Shown: in pieces, positions 18,261 to 26,925 of the stretch
How positions within the stretch are numbered: the stretch's first letter is position 1
Layout of the letters: every line of letters begins with the position of its first letter
DNA from: JAGTVG01 sp965365275
GTDB lineage: Bacteria; Bacteroidota; Bacteroidia; Cytophagales; Cyclobacteriaceae
Direction of reading: 5' to 3'
DNA: 64,000 nt
Assembly: GCA_965365275.1 (NCBI GenBank)
Contig: CBDUBA010000013.1
Span: forward strand, 1-64,000
The notes under the pieces: model-generated
Seen by the model: the letters and a program-made list of their open reading frames with translations, nothing else
The model's database searches: none
Told to the model about the DNA's origin: nothing
Translations under genes and position numbers: made by a program

Positions 18261-19091
18261 ATGAAAACAAGAGATTATATATTGATACTATCAACATGTT
18301 TGATATTATTAAATCTGCTAAGATGTACACCTCCGGGTCCGAAAGAGATAGCGCAGTTGCGTGTTAAAAATAATTTCATCGTTCTCCTAGATCTATCTGA
18401 CAGGCTCATTATCCAGCCAGATCAATTAAGCCGAGATAAGGAGATTATTCATCATATCTATGATTTGTTCGAAAAGAATGTAAAAGAAAATCTTTATATA
18501 AAATCAAGAGATGAGATCAAAGTGGTTATTGCTCCGCAAAAAGGTGCAGATCTGCCCACAGAAATATTCGAAGACCGTTTATATATCAATATGGATAACA
18601 TTAAAATTGTGTACCGGAAATCTAAGGAAGATGAAAGACGAACACAATATATGGCTAATCTAGATACATTATATAATATGGCAATGTTCAGCGCTGATCC
18701 CGAGGATTACTATGGAGCTGACATCTGGAAATATTTCTATGAAGATCTCCGGTATGATTATGTATCAGATACGCTTACTAATAATTACCTGTTTATTTTA
18801 ACAGATGGATATCCCATTGTAGGTAATAATCCAAATAAACTGCAGCCTGTAAATACTCAGTTTCCTGATCTGCATGTGGTGATCGTAGAGGCGGCACCCC
18901 GAGACAAGGATCTGGAATGGGACCGAGTTATGGACCGGTGGAGTGACTGGTTTAAAGAGATCAATGTCCCAGAATATACCATAATTAAGAGAAAAGCTAT
19001 TTCTAAGGAAAAAGAATTGATTGAGGATATTATTTTTTCTTCTGAGGAGAAAAACGAAAACTTTGCGCAGGATATCGAGATATCCGGATAG
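18261..19091 (+). CDS. Lipoprotein with degenerate von Willebrand A-like fold
   Basis: A 276-residue protein. Residues 1-22 form a lipoprotein signal with lipobox ending L-L-R-C (Cys22). A first hydrophobic strand F-I-V-L-L-D-L-S-D-R-L (about 34-44) resembles the first MIDAS strand, but the usual D-x-S-x-S is D-L-S-D-R. A later strand Y-L-F-I-L-T-D-G-Y (about 176-184) matches the fourth-strand T-D-G of VWA domains. The metal site is therefore incomplete and the fold call is an inference. It is paired with the upstream coiled-coil membrane protein and may be its periplasmic partner. I cannot assign a function. Confidence 0.7.
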   Translation: MKTRDYILILSTCLILLNLLRCTPPGPKEIAQLRVKNNFIVLLDLSDRLIIQPDQLSRDKEIIHHIYDLFEKNVKENLYIKSRDEIKVVIAPQKGADLPTEIFEDRLYINMDNIKIVYRKSKEDERRTQYMANLDTLYNMAMFSADPEDYYGADIWKYFYEDLRYDYVSDTLTNNYLFILTDGYPIVGNNPNKLQPVNTQFPDLHVVIVEAAPRDKDLEWDRVMDRWSDWFKEINVPEYTIIKRKAISKEKELIEDIIFSSEEKNENFAQDIEISG

Positions 19092-19182
19092 GCGCACAGC
19101 TGTGTATAATTATTATTCCACATGAATGATCACATTTTTAAGATCTGAATGTTGATCAATCCGTAAAATTGTATTATGTATC

Positions 19183-19230
19183 AGAGTCCCTCCCATTTCT
19201 GTTCCATGCAGATGGGGAGAGGGGCTCTTT
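19183..19230 (+). terminator. Hairpin terminator closing the membrane/VWA lipoprotein unit
   Basis: An imperfect but strong G/C-rich stem. Positions 19183-19201 (AGAGTCCCTCCC onward) pair with 19209-19228 (to GGGGCTCT), followed by TTTATTTA. It lies about 90 nt after the stop. The weak T-tract lowers confidence. Confidence 0.6.
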
Positions 19231-19328
19231 ATTTACCCCTTATAACAGATAAATACGATACTTTGATTGTAAATTTTCTATTTTATAAATTAACTTTCCG
19301 GACATAAATACAATTAAGCATCGATATT

Positions 19329-20831
19329 ATGACATATCCCAGAACTGTGATTTTCCTCATATTCATTCTCCTGTTATTTAATTGTAGGCATAGAGAAAGT
19401 GAAAAAGCCAATCCTCCGGAGTATACAGCCAACTGGGAATCCCTGGCTAATCATAATCAGGAACCTCAATGGTTCCAGGATGCTAAATTTGGAATATATT
19501 TTCACTGGGGTGTTTATACTGTCCCGGCATATGGTAGTGAGTGGTATCCCAGGAACATGCATTTCCCCGGACTGATCAATCATTATCATGTCAAAAAATA
19601 TGGAGAACCGTCAAAATTCGGTTATCATGATTTTGTTCCGCTTTTTAAAGCCGAACATTTTAATGCCGAAGAATGGGCAGATCTTTTCAAATCGTCAGGC
19701 GCCAGATTTGCCGGCCCGGTAGCTGAACATCATGATGGATTTTCGATGTGGGATTCTGAAGTTACTCCCTGGAACTCTATGGGTAAAGGTCCTAAAAAAG
19801 ATATATTGGGTGAATTGTCAAAGGCAATAAGAAAAAGGGATATGAAACTTGTTACTACTTTTCACCATGCCAGAAATCTACAACGGTATTCCAACAAGCC
19901 AGAGGAAAAAGAATTTCAGCTCAGTCACTATCCTTTATTTGACGGCATGCCACCCACCTTTAATGATCCCGAGCTGAATCTATTGTACGGCAATGTAGAA
20001 GAAGAAAAATGGCTTAAGGAGATATGGTTAGGCAAGCTGAAAGAGGTGATTGATAAATACCATCCTGATATAATATGGTTTGATTCCTGGCTTGATCAGA
20101 TTCCAGAAAGTAAACGCCTCGAATTTTGCGCTTATTATCTGAATGAAGCTGCTAAAAATGACCAGGAAGTGGTAATTATCCGCAAACAGGAAGATTTACC
20201 CCTGTCAGTTAGCTTAAATGATCTTGAAAAATCCAGAATGAACCGTATAGATGAACAAAGCTGGATGACGGATGAAACCATTAGTAAAGGAAGCTGGTCC
20301 TATACCGAAGGATTGAGAATAAAAGAAACGAAGGATGTTCTTCATATTTTGATCGATATTGTAAGCAAAAATGGTGTGCTTATGCTAAATATATCACCAA
20401 GATCCGATGGGATAATCCCAGATAACCAAAAAGAGGTCTTATTGGGAATAGGGGATTGGCTGGATACATATGGTGAGGCCATATATGAAACCCGGCCATG
20501 GTATACCTATGGTGAGGGACCTACCAAAGAACCAGAAGGACATTTTAGCCAGCATAAGGAATTTCTCAAGATTGTTTATTCATCAGATGATGTAAGATAT
20601 ACTACGAAGGGAGAATTCATTTATGCCACTCTCTTAGGCTGGCCTGATCAGAAATCAGAAATTGTGTTAACTGCATTTAAAGATCAGGACCTTACCATTG
20701 AAAACGTTACTTTAATTGGTTGTGAAGAAAAGATAACCTGGCACCTGGAAGAGAATGGTCTCAAGGTTATTCTTCCTAATGAAAAGATTAACGAGATGGC
20801 CAATGTGTTTAAAATCCGGATTGCGGATTAA
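19329..20831 (+). CDS. Alpha-L-fucosidase (GH29), lipoprotein
   Basis: A 500-residue glycoside hydrolase. The signal ends at lipobox L-L-F-N-C (Cys19). GH29 hallmarks are K-F-G-I-Y-F-H-W-G-V-Y, the substrate-binding A-E-H-H-D-G-F-S-M-W-D, the nucleophile Asp in I-W-F-D-S-W (Asp252), and L-N-I-S-P-R-S-D-G-I-I-P. A C-terminal beta domain completes the protein. The usual W-F-D-G is W-F-D-S here, a tolerated variation. It would release L-fucose, or a related deoxy or galacto sugar, from glycans outside the inner membrane. No fucose catabolic genes are adjacent. Confidence 0.88.
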   Translation: MTYPRTVIFLIFILLLFNCRHRESEKANPPEYTANWESLANHNQEPQWFQDAKFGIYFHWGVYTVPAYGSEWYPRNMHFPGLINHYHVKKYGEPSKFGYHDFVPLFKAEHFNAEEWADLFKSSGARFAGPVAEHHDGFSMWDSEVTPWNSMGKGPKKDILGELSKAIRKRDMKLVTTFHHARNLQRYSNKPEEKEFQLSHYPLFDGMPPTFNDPELNLLYGNVEEEKWLKEIWLGKLKEVIDKYHPDIIWFDSWLDQIPESKRLEFCAYYLNEAAKNDQEVVIIRKQEDLPLSVSLNDLEKSRMNRIDEQSWMTDETISKGSWSYTEGLRIKETKDVLHILIDIVSKNGVLMLNISPRSDGIIPDNQKEVLLGIGDWLDTYGEAIYETRPWYTYGEGPTKEPEGHFSQHKEFLKIVYSSDDVRYTTKGEFIYATLLGWPDQKSEIVLTAFKDQDLTIENVTLIGCEEKITWHLEENGLKVILPNEKINEMANVFKIRIAD

Positions 20832-20874
20832 TAATCAAGTATTAAATTTATTCCCTTACTGAATGATCACATCC

Positions 20875-21042
20875 TTAATTCAGGTTTCTGAGTTCACCGT
20901 TTAGATACTTCAAAACAGCATCTCTCGATTGTTTTTCATCTGTAATTATAATTTCCATACCTGAAGATGAGAGGGAGTTAATGGCGCCTTTGCCCATCCC
21001 ACCGGCAATTACTACCTGGCAGTCAGCCAGACACCAATTCTC
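20875..21042 (-). pseudogene. Relic of a NifX/NifB-type (dinitrogenase cofactor domain) gene
   Basis: The minus strand holds 55 codons and a stop encoding the C-terminal half of a dinitrogenase iron-molybdenum cofactor biosynthesis-like domain. It reads L-A-D-C-Q-V-V-I-A-G-G-M-G-K-G-A-I-N-S-L, then a T-D-E-K segment and an A-V-L-K-Y-L-N-G-E-L ending. The open frame begins right after an in-frame TAG, 6 nt past the ROK stop, and no start codon precedes the conserved part. The N-terminal half is missing, so I call it a remnant, perhaps left by a deletion that fused its 3' end to the ROK gene's downstream side. Confidence 0.72.
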
Positions 21043-21048
21043 CTATAT

Positions 21049-21891
21049 TTATAGGTGATGAAGCGCTGCAGCACCTAATAAACCGGGATTATCCAATTCG
21101 GATGCTTCTATCTTTAAGTTCTTCAGTGAATTTTTAAAGGCAAAATTATCAAGAGCTGCCCATATATAGTTTTCATAGAGTGAAAGGGATTGACCCACAG
21201 ACCCCCCAAGTATAATTTTCTCCGGATCGTAAGCATAAAGGATGGCCTCTATCGCGGCACCCAGGTGATACCCAAATTCTTTCCACATATCAATCGCCTG
21301 CTTATCTCCGGAAATGGCTCTTTTATAAGCTTCTTTTCCTGAAATGCCATGGATATTATTAAAAAACTGTCCGCAACTATAATATTCATAAAATTTATCC
21401 AGGTATTTCATCATACCAAATTCTCCGGCCATGCTGTTTGGTCCTGTATATAACTGCCCGTTTATGATAATTCCACCTGCCATACCAGTTCCCACGATCA
21501 AGCCAATAAATGATTGGGATCCACGGCCCTTTCCATAGAATTTTTCTGCAACAGCAAAGCAGTTGGCATCATTTTGTACTTTAACCGGAATCCCATACCT
21601 TTCTTCAAATTTATCCTTAACCTTGACTTTCTTCCAGGCAGGAATATTTATCAATTCATATACAATTCCTTTATCCTGATCTACCGGACCGGGTACACCT
21701 AAACCTATACCCTCGATTCCCTCAATGCCTAACTGGTCAATCAATCCATAAATCTGTTCAAGCACTTCCTCAACAGACCCCTTTGATTTCACAGCCTCGA
21801 TATTCATTTTTTCTATTCCCCCTGAACTTATATGCGCGGCCCTGACATTTGTTCCACCTAGATCAACGCCAACGAGTTTTTTTTCTTCCAT
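21049..21891 (-). CDS. ROK family sugar kinase lacking the zinc motif
   Basis: A 280-residue ASKHA-fold kinase. An ATP phosphate-binding D-L-G-G-T-N-V-R is near the N-terminus, followed by G-V-P-G-P-V-D, the catalytic Asp in Q-N-D-A-N-C, and an adenosine-site V-G-T-G-M-A-G-G-I. The typical ROK zinc cluster (C-x-C-G-x-x-G-C) is absent, with only Y-Y-S-C-G-Q, and the usual G-E-x-G-H is G-E-F-G-M. It probably phosphorylates glucose, mannose or a related hexose. It is the last gene of the AGE epimerase, kinase-HAD fusion, symporter, ROK operon. An alternative start lies three codons upstream (21900). Confidence 0.85.
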   Translation of the reverse strand: MEEKKLVGVDLGGTNVRAAHISSGGIEKMNIEAVKSKGSVEEVLEQIYGLIDQLGIEGIEGIGLGVPGPVDQDKGIVYELINIPAWKKVKVKDKFEERYGIPVKVQNDANCFAVAEKFYGKGRGSQSFIGLIVGTGMAGGIIINGQLYTGPNSMAGEFGMMKYLDKFYEYYSCGQFFNNIHGISGKEAYKRAISGDKQAIDMWKEFGYHLGAAIEAILYAYDPEKIILGGSVGQSLSLYENYIWAALDNFAFKNSLKNLKIEASELDNPGLLGAAALHHL

Positions 21892-21973
21892 AATTATCAA
21901 TTGGTATAAAAATTATAAACAACTTAAAGATCTTACCAGATCAGTCGAATCAACACAAAACTACATTAAATGA

Positions 21974-23584
21974 TCACCACAACCAGAAATAAATTAAAAC
22001 AGTCATCATAGCTAGCAATAACCAGATCAAACGCCAGTCATTTAATTTTTTTATCGGTTTGATCTTATCTTCCCAGTTGATGGTTGTTTTTTCAAGCTTG
22101 GCATAATTTGTTTGGGGTGTGAAATAGGACACGCCAAATAAAACTGCAATGATAAGCAAGGTCCCCCATAATCCCCTGTATCCAAAATTCAAAGTTAATT
22201 TATAATGCAAAAAGGGAAAGATCTGCCTTCCTGTTTCCGGACCTATTAATTGATCAATGATGAAGATAGTGGCAAGGATGACACCTGCCAGAACTGAAAA
22301 ATAAGCGCCTTTTAAGGTGACTTTCTTACTTATAATACCAAAAATTATAGCCGGGAATACCGGAAATACAAGATACGCTGTAATAGTTTGCAGGTACTTA
22401 TATAATCCTTCCTCAGATCGATAAATCAACCAGGTAGCGGCGAGGCCCAACAGAGTAGCAATAATAATTACAACACGCCCTGCCATAACCTGGTATCGCT
22501 CCGAAGATCCAGGTCGAAACTCTAAAATAAAATCACGTACAGTCAGCGTGGAAACCGAATTCATAACCGCAATAATAGATGAAATCAATGCAGCCAGTAA
22601 GGCAGCCAATACAACACCTCTCAAACCGGAAGGTAAGAGATTGTTAAGTAGCACCACAAAAGTCTGCTTGCTTTGTGTATCATCCATCCCCGGGAATAAG
22701 GCCAGAGCGATCAAACCGGGAACAGCAAATATAAAAATCGGCAGGAGTTTTAGAAATGTGGCGAACATTGCTCCCCAGCGGGCATGCTTCAAATCCTGTG
22801 CTGCTAATACTCTCTGAACATTAACCTGGTCAACGCCCCAGTAAAACACTCCTGCGTAAAATGCTGTCGCAAGTATGCCCCAGAAAGGATAGACCGGATC
22901 ATCATAGGGTTTTCCAATATGCATAGACTCAGGAACTTTTTCAACCAGCACCTCCCAGCCTCCCACTTTTTCTAATCCCAAATACAACATGATACTACAA
23001 CCAAATATCATTAAAAAGGCCTGTATGGAGTCTGTATATGCCACTGCTGTAAAGCCCCCGATTATAGTGAATACAGCGGTAATACTGCCTATCAATATCA
23101 CCGTGGACATCACCTCCCAACCCAATATGCTATTCAGCACCAGGGCTCCCGCATAAAGTGTAAAAGCCATCTTGGTCATTATACTTATGACAAGCATCAA
23201 TCCGGAAAAGAATAATCGTGCTAACCGGTTATATCTTAATTCCAGAAACTCAGGGATAGTATAAATCTTATTCTTCAAATAATAAGGGAATAGAATAGCA
23301 CAGCCAAATCCCAGTGTTATTGCTGTGGTAAGCTCTACGGATCCTGCACTTAATCCATATCTGTAAGCATCACCCGATAATCCAACCAGATGTTCGGCTC
23401 CAATATTGGTTGCGAACAATGAGGCACCTACTATAGGCCATGGGATCTTTCGACCACCTAGAAAAAAATTGGCGCTGTTTCGTCCAGCTTTTGAGCGATA
23501 AGCTATATATAATCCCAGGGATAGGCTTCCCACTAACAAAATGGCTACAACAACCCAGTCTAAAAGTGTTAAATCAATTCTCAT
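21974..23584 (-). CDS. Sodium/solute symporter (SSS family, SGLT-like)
   Basis: A 536-residue inner-membrane transporter with about 14 hydrophobic helices. Family features include G-G-R-K-I-P-W-P near residue 45, the A-T-N-I-G-A-E-H-L-V-G segment of the first unwound helix, and G-G-F-T-A-V-A-Y-T-D-S-I-Q-A-F in the middle, typical of sugar-type SSS proteins. It likely imports a sugar with sodium. It lies between the kinase-HAD fusion (12-nt gap) and ROK kinase gene (73-83 nt gap) in the same operon, so its cargo is probably the substrate of those enzymes. The exact sugar is not predictable. Confidence 0.9.
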   Translation of the reverse strand: MRIDLTLLDWVVVAILLVGSLSLGLYIAYRSKAGRNSANFFLGGRKIPWPIVGASLFATNIGAEHLVGLSGDAYRYGLSAGSVELTTAITLGFGCAILFPYYLKNKIYTIPEFLELRYNRLARLFFSGLMLVISIMTKMAFTLYAGALVLNSILGWEVMSTVILIGSITAVFTIIGGFTAVAYTDSIQAFLMIFGCSIMLYLGLEKVGGWEVLVEKVPESMHIGKPYDDPVYPFWGILATAFYAGVFYWGVDQVNVQRVLAAQDLKHARWGAMFATFLKLLPIFIFAVPGLIALALFPGMDDTQSKQTFVVLLNNLLPSGLRGVVLAALLAALISSIIAVMNSVSTLTVRDFILEFRPGSSERYQVMAGRVVIIIATLLGLAATWLIYRSEEGLYKYLQTITAYLVFPVFPAIIFGIISKKVTLKGAYFSVLAGVILATIFIIDQLIGPETGRQIFPFLHYKLTLNFGYRGLWGTLLIIAVLFGVSYFTPQTNYAKLEKTTINWEDKIKPIKKLNDWRLIWLLLAMMTVLIYFWLW

Positions 23585-23596
23585 TAATCATAATTA

Positions 23597-25489
23597 TCAT
23601 TGAGGAAATAAAAAAGACAGCAAGGCCCGATATTCCGAAAAATCAGGAATTATGATATCTGCACCGGCTTTAATAAGTTTTGTGCGCTTATCAGGATTTA
23701 ATCCACATCCATTTCTCTCATCTGAGGCAACACCAACCGCAATCCCTGATTTCTTTTTCCCTTCTCTAATCTCAACTGGCCCATCCCCGATAACTGCAAA
23801 TTCAAATTCCTTTAAGTTGTTATCTTTGATGATTGATTCTATTACCATTTTTTTCGAAAATTTTTTAATATCGTCCACAGAGCCAAATATTTTACCCTCA
23901 AAATAATTGGCATATCCCAAGATCCCGGCTTCATTTATCACATTTTTCTCATCGGTCCCACTGGCGAGATATAATTGAATACCATTTTGCTTTAATGTTC
24001 TGAGGATATTCTCAGCTCCCTTGACCTGATATTGTTCTTTATTGATTCTACCTTTTTCTATATCTTGTAACCTTTCGTTCACGGATTTCATCAATTCTTT
24101 AAGATATAATGATTTATAACCGAATTTGTCATTAATATCAGATTCTGGGACGAGATTAAACTCCTTAACCAGATCAACCAGTTTTTCCATTTGTTGAATG
24201 GTCTGAATACCCGTGGATAATTCTATATATTCAGATACCCTCCTCATTATCTTTTCTGATACCCTCCTATCTAATTTCCTGTTACCACTTATTGCCTGGA
24301 TCATTAATTTCTTCATGCTTATTTCCCATCCCTTCCTGATCAAGCTTAAGGTACCATCATGGTCAAAAACTATATGTTTAATTCCTTTTGTACGACCTTC
24401 AATTTCCGGGTTACATAACTCAATATTTGTACCCGGCAAATAGTATGCTTTAGATTGATCCCCAGCCAGATCAGGATTGAAAATAAAGTCCGGATCTTTA
24501 CTGATCTCCAGAATTTCATCTCCATCAGCCGTTCCTGTGGTAAACAGCTTCTGGACCGTAACAGCTGCAGCAAGATTTGCAAAATATGCAGATGCCTCCG
24601 TGGTCAATCCCGTGGCCAGGCAACAAGCCAACGCACTAAGGGTTGTGTCACCTGCACCCACTGTATCAAGATTATTTAATAATTGAATGCCCGGAGTGTG
24701 GTATGTTCCATTTGAATCGATACTGATAATTCCTTTCTCACCACATGTTATAAAAATTGGTTCACCCATGTAAACATTACCTGCCATTTCTACTACTTCA
24801 TTTAATGAAAATAGATTAGTGGGATCATATACCTTACCCGACAGGAAAGCCAATTCCGTTTCATTTATTTTTCTGCTGACATGTTTAAATCGGTCATTAT
24901 AATGCCTTGAATCAAGTAGTACCGTTGTACTATCGTATTTCCGGAACAACAAATTAACCTTTTCTATAAATTTGTTACTGTTTATGCTTCCCGGCACCTG
25001 TTGATTAAAAATAAGGACATCAAAATTTGCAAGTGCATATTCTATTGCCGCAAGCAATTGATCATCAGTTTCTGCATTTCTTTTGTTATTGGTCCCAAAA
25101 TCAATCCTGGGCCCCTCTTCATCGTTTATGATCCGCTTTAAAAAAACATAGGTATCAAATTCCCTTTCCTGGGAGATCAAGTGCGAGGTAATGATGCCCA
25201 TTGCATCAAGTTGAAGTTTTAATTCACGAGCATAAATGTCTTTCCCAAGAACACCAATGGAAAAAATTTCGGCAGGTTTCAGTGCGGCCAGGTTGGCTGC
25301 AATATTAGCAGCACCTCCCGGGGAATAATAATGCCTTAATACTGCTTCGGCTTTAATTCCTGTCTCCACTGAAGTCTCCGATCCCCCAGGATCCATAATT
25401 AAATAAGCATCCAGGCAAAAGTCACCATAAACAGCAATTCTTGCATTTCGAATTTTTAATAGTATGTCTTTTATAAGCTCCGGGCCCAT
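23597..25489 (-). CDS. PfkB-family kinase fused to a HAD-family phosphatase
   Basis: A 630-residue two-domain protein. Residues about 10-330 are a PfkB/ribokinase-fold kinase resembling the kinase half of HldE: an N-terminal V-Y-G-D-F-C-L-D strand, S-P-G-G-A-A-N-I-A-A-N-L near 56-67, and the catalytic G-A-G-D at 278-281. Residues about 370-630 are a HAD hydrolase. Its motif I is F-D-H-D-G-T (Asp376 and Asp378), followed by a helical cap. L-A-S-G-T serves as motif II, a lysine follows in K-F-S-K-K, and I-G-D-G-P-V-E is motif IV. Both active sites look intact. No frameshift separates the halves, so this is a genuine fusion within a sugar operon. Confidence 0.88.
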   Translation of the reverse strand: MGPELIKDILLKIRNARIAVYGDFCLDAYLIMDPGGSETSVETGIKAEAVLRHYYSPGGAANIAANLAALKPAEIFSIGVLGKDIYARELKLQLDAMGIITSHLISQEREFDTYVFLKRIINDEEGPRIDFGTNNKRNAETDDQLLAAIEYALANFDVLIFNQQVPGSINSNKFIEKVNLLFRKYDSTTVLLDSRHYNDRFKHVSRKINETELAFLSGKVYDPTNLFSLNEVVEMAGNVYMGEPIFITCGEKGIISIDSNGTYHTPGIQLLNNLDTVGAGDTTLSALACCLATGLTTEASAYFANLAAAVTVQKLFTTGTADGDEILEISKDPDFIFNPDLAGDQSKAYYLPGTNIELCNPEIEGRTKGIKHIVFDHDGTLSLIRKGWEISMKKLMIQAISGNRKLDRRVSEKIMRRVSEYIELSTGIQTIQQMEKLVDLVKEFNLVPESDINDKFGYKSLYLKELMKSVNERLQDIEKGRINKEQYQVKGAENILRTLKQNGIQLYLASGTDEKNVINEAGILGYANYFEGKIFGSVDDIKKFSKKMVIESIIKDNNLKEFEFAVIGDGPVEIREGKKKSGIAVGVASDERNGCGLNPDKRTKLIKAGADIIIPDFSEYRALLSFLFPQ

Positions 25490-25497
25490 AAATGACT

Positions 25498-26805
25498 CTA
25501 GTTTATTTTTTCAATTATCTCGTTTAACCTGTTAATACTTTGGATCATGGCCCGAACGGTATGGTAATTGGTTTTCCATGCATGACCCATATGTCGCCAA
25601 ACTGGTTCCCCTTCCCTGGACAACAGAGGCCACCATTCCCCAACCTTATGGTTAATAACCTTATTAAAGGTAAAATCAAACACATTTTTATATGCGTGCC
25701 AGTATTTAGGATCTTCAGTTAGAATATAGGCATCAAGCATTCCTATCAAAACCTCAGCTTGTTGCCAGAATTCCTTTTCAGTATCATACACTCCTCCTTT
25801 ATGCGGTCCCTCGACGAACACACCTCCATATTTTCGATCGATTCCATGATTAACAGTATGTTCAAAAATTCTTATTAATACATCATGAAAATCAGAAACA
25901 TCAAACCTCAATATCTTAAGGGCATGTATAAGCAGCCAGGCGAATTCAGCATTGTGCCCATAACATGTGTTATCTGAAGGATTTGCCTTTTGCTCCCCAT
26001 CGGTATATCTATCCCAGCCCCAGATAATATCAAATTTTATCTGAGGTGCCTGCTTCCATTCCGGGCTGAATTGCGGTATTCCCGTTTTATATTGAGGATG
26101 AAGGACCTTATTGATCAATATATCAATTATTTCAACCAGTTTGCCTTTATGATAATCCTTTTGACTACACTCGTATAGGCAGGTAAATGCTTCCATCAAA
26201 TGCATATGTACATCCAGGGTTTTTCTGTCCCCCCCTGCGCTTCCGGGACCTGCAAGTTCCCATGATCTATCAAACATTTCCAGATAACCCCCATATTGTG
26301 ATTCATAGCAATGGTTCTGTATCAGGTCAAAAGTCTTTTCAGCAAACTCCCGGACCATTGAATCATTCGAAATAATTGCATACTCGCTTAAGCAATATAT
26401 AGCAAAGCTTTGGCCGTATAAAACCTTGTCATTCTTAAGGACTTTCCCTGAGCGATCCGTCAACCAATAAAAACCTCCATACTCACTATCCCACATTTTA
26501 TCGAGAAGAAACTCTATACCTGACTTGGCCATATCGGCGCACCTGCCTCCTCCATAGCCTGCTCTGTGTGCAGAGGCTAACGTATATATAGAGCGTGTCT
26601 GAGAAATAAGTGATTTGATATCCTCTCCTGTATCTACTCCAAACTCATCAAAATGGGTAATGAATCCTCCGTGCACTGGATCTTCCATTCTCTCAAGCCA
26701 GAATGGAAGCAAATTCTGCGACAAGTATGAATGCGTTTTATCACGGCACGCTAAAACATCCCTTTTATTCATTTCTTTTAGTTGTTGAATACTGTTTGCT
26801 GACAA
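25498..26805 (-). CDS. AGE family epimerase/isomerase
   Basis: A 435-residue (alpha/alpha)6-barrel protein of the N-acylglucosamine 2-epimerase superfamily, which also holds cellobiose 2-epimerases and mannose isomerases. Conserved active-site segments are visible: D-V-H-M-H-L-M-E-A, C-Y-G-H-N-A-E-F-A-W-L, E-F-W-Q-Q-A-E, and near the C-terminus G-H-A-W-K-T-N-Y-H-T-V-R. No signal peptide is present, so it is cytosolic. It is the first gene of the operon and its stop is 8 nt before the kinase-HAD gene. It probably interconverts the imported sugar with its C2 epimer or ketose. Confidence 0.88.
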   Translation of the reverse strand: MSANSIQQLKEMNKRDVLACRDKTHSYLSQNLLPFWLERMEDPVHGGFITHFDEFGVDTGEDIKSLISQTRSIYTLASAHRAGYGGGRCADMAKSGIEFLLDKMWDSEYGGFYWLTDRSGKVLKNDKVLYGQSFAIYCLSEYAIISNDSMVREFAEKTFDLIQNHCYESQYGGYLEMFDRSWELAGPGSAGGDRKTLDVHMHLMEAFTCLYECSQKDYHKGKLVEIIDILINKVLHPQYKTGIPQFSPEWKQAPQIKFDIIWGWDRYTDGEQKANPSDNTCYGHNAEFAWLLIHALKILRFDVSDFHDVLIRIFEHTVNHGIDRKYGGVFVEGPHKGGVYDTEKEFWQQAEVLIGMLDAYILTEDPKYWHAYKNVFDFTFNKVINHKVGEWWPLLSREGEPVWRHMGHAWKTNYHTVRAMIQSINRLNEIIEKIN

Positions 26806-26925
26806 TAAAATCCAATATACAATTAATGAAATTATTTTCAGATGTCTTGGATAATAAAGATTGACAGAAATTCTATTTAAAAGAGTCGGGACACTACATA
26901 ATAATTCGAGTGAACTAACTGATAG

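Noticed and set aside
20875..21042. Complete small gene downstream of the ROK kinase
   Set aside because: No start codon precedes the conserved segment and an in-frame stop lies just upstream; only the C-terminal half of the domain is left.
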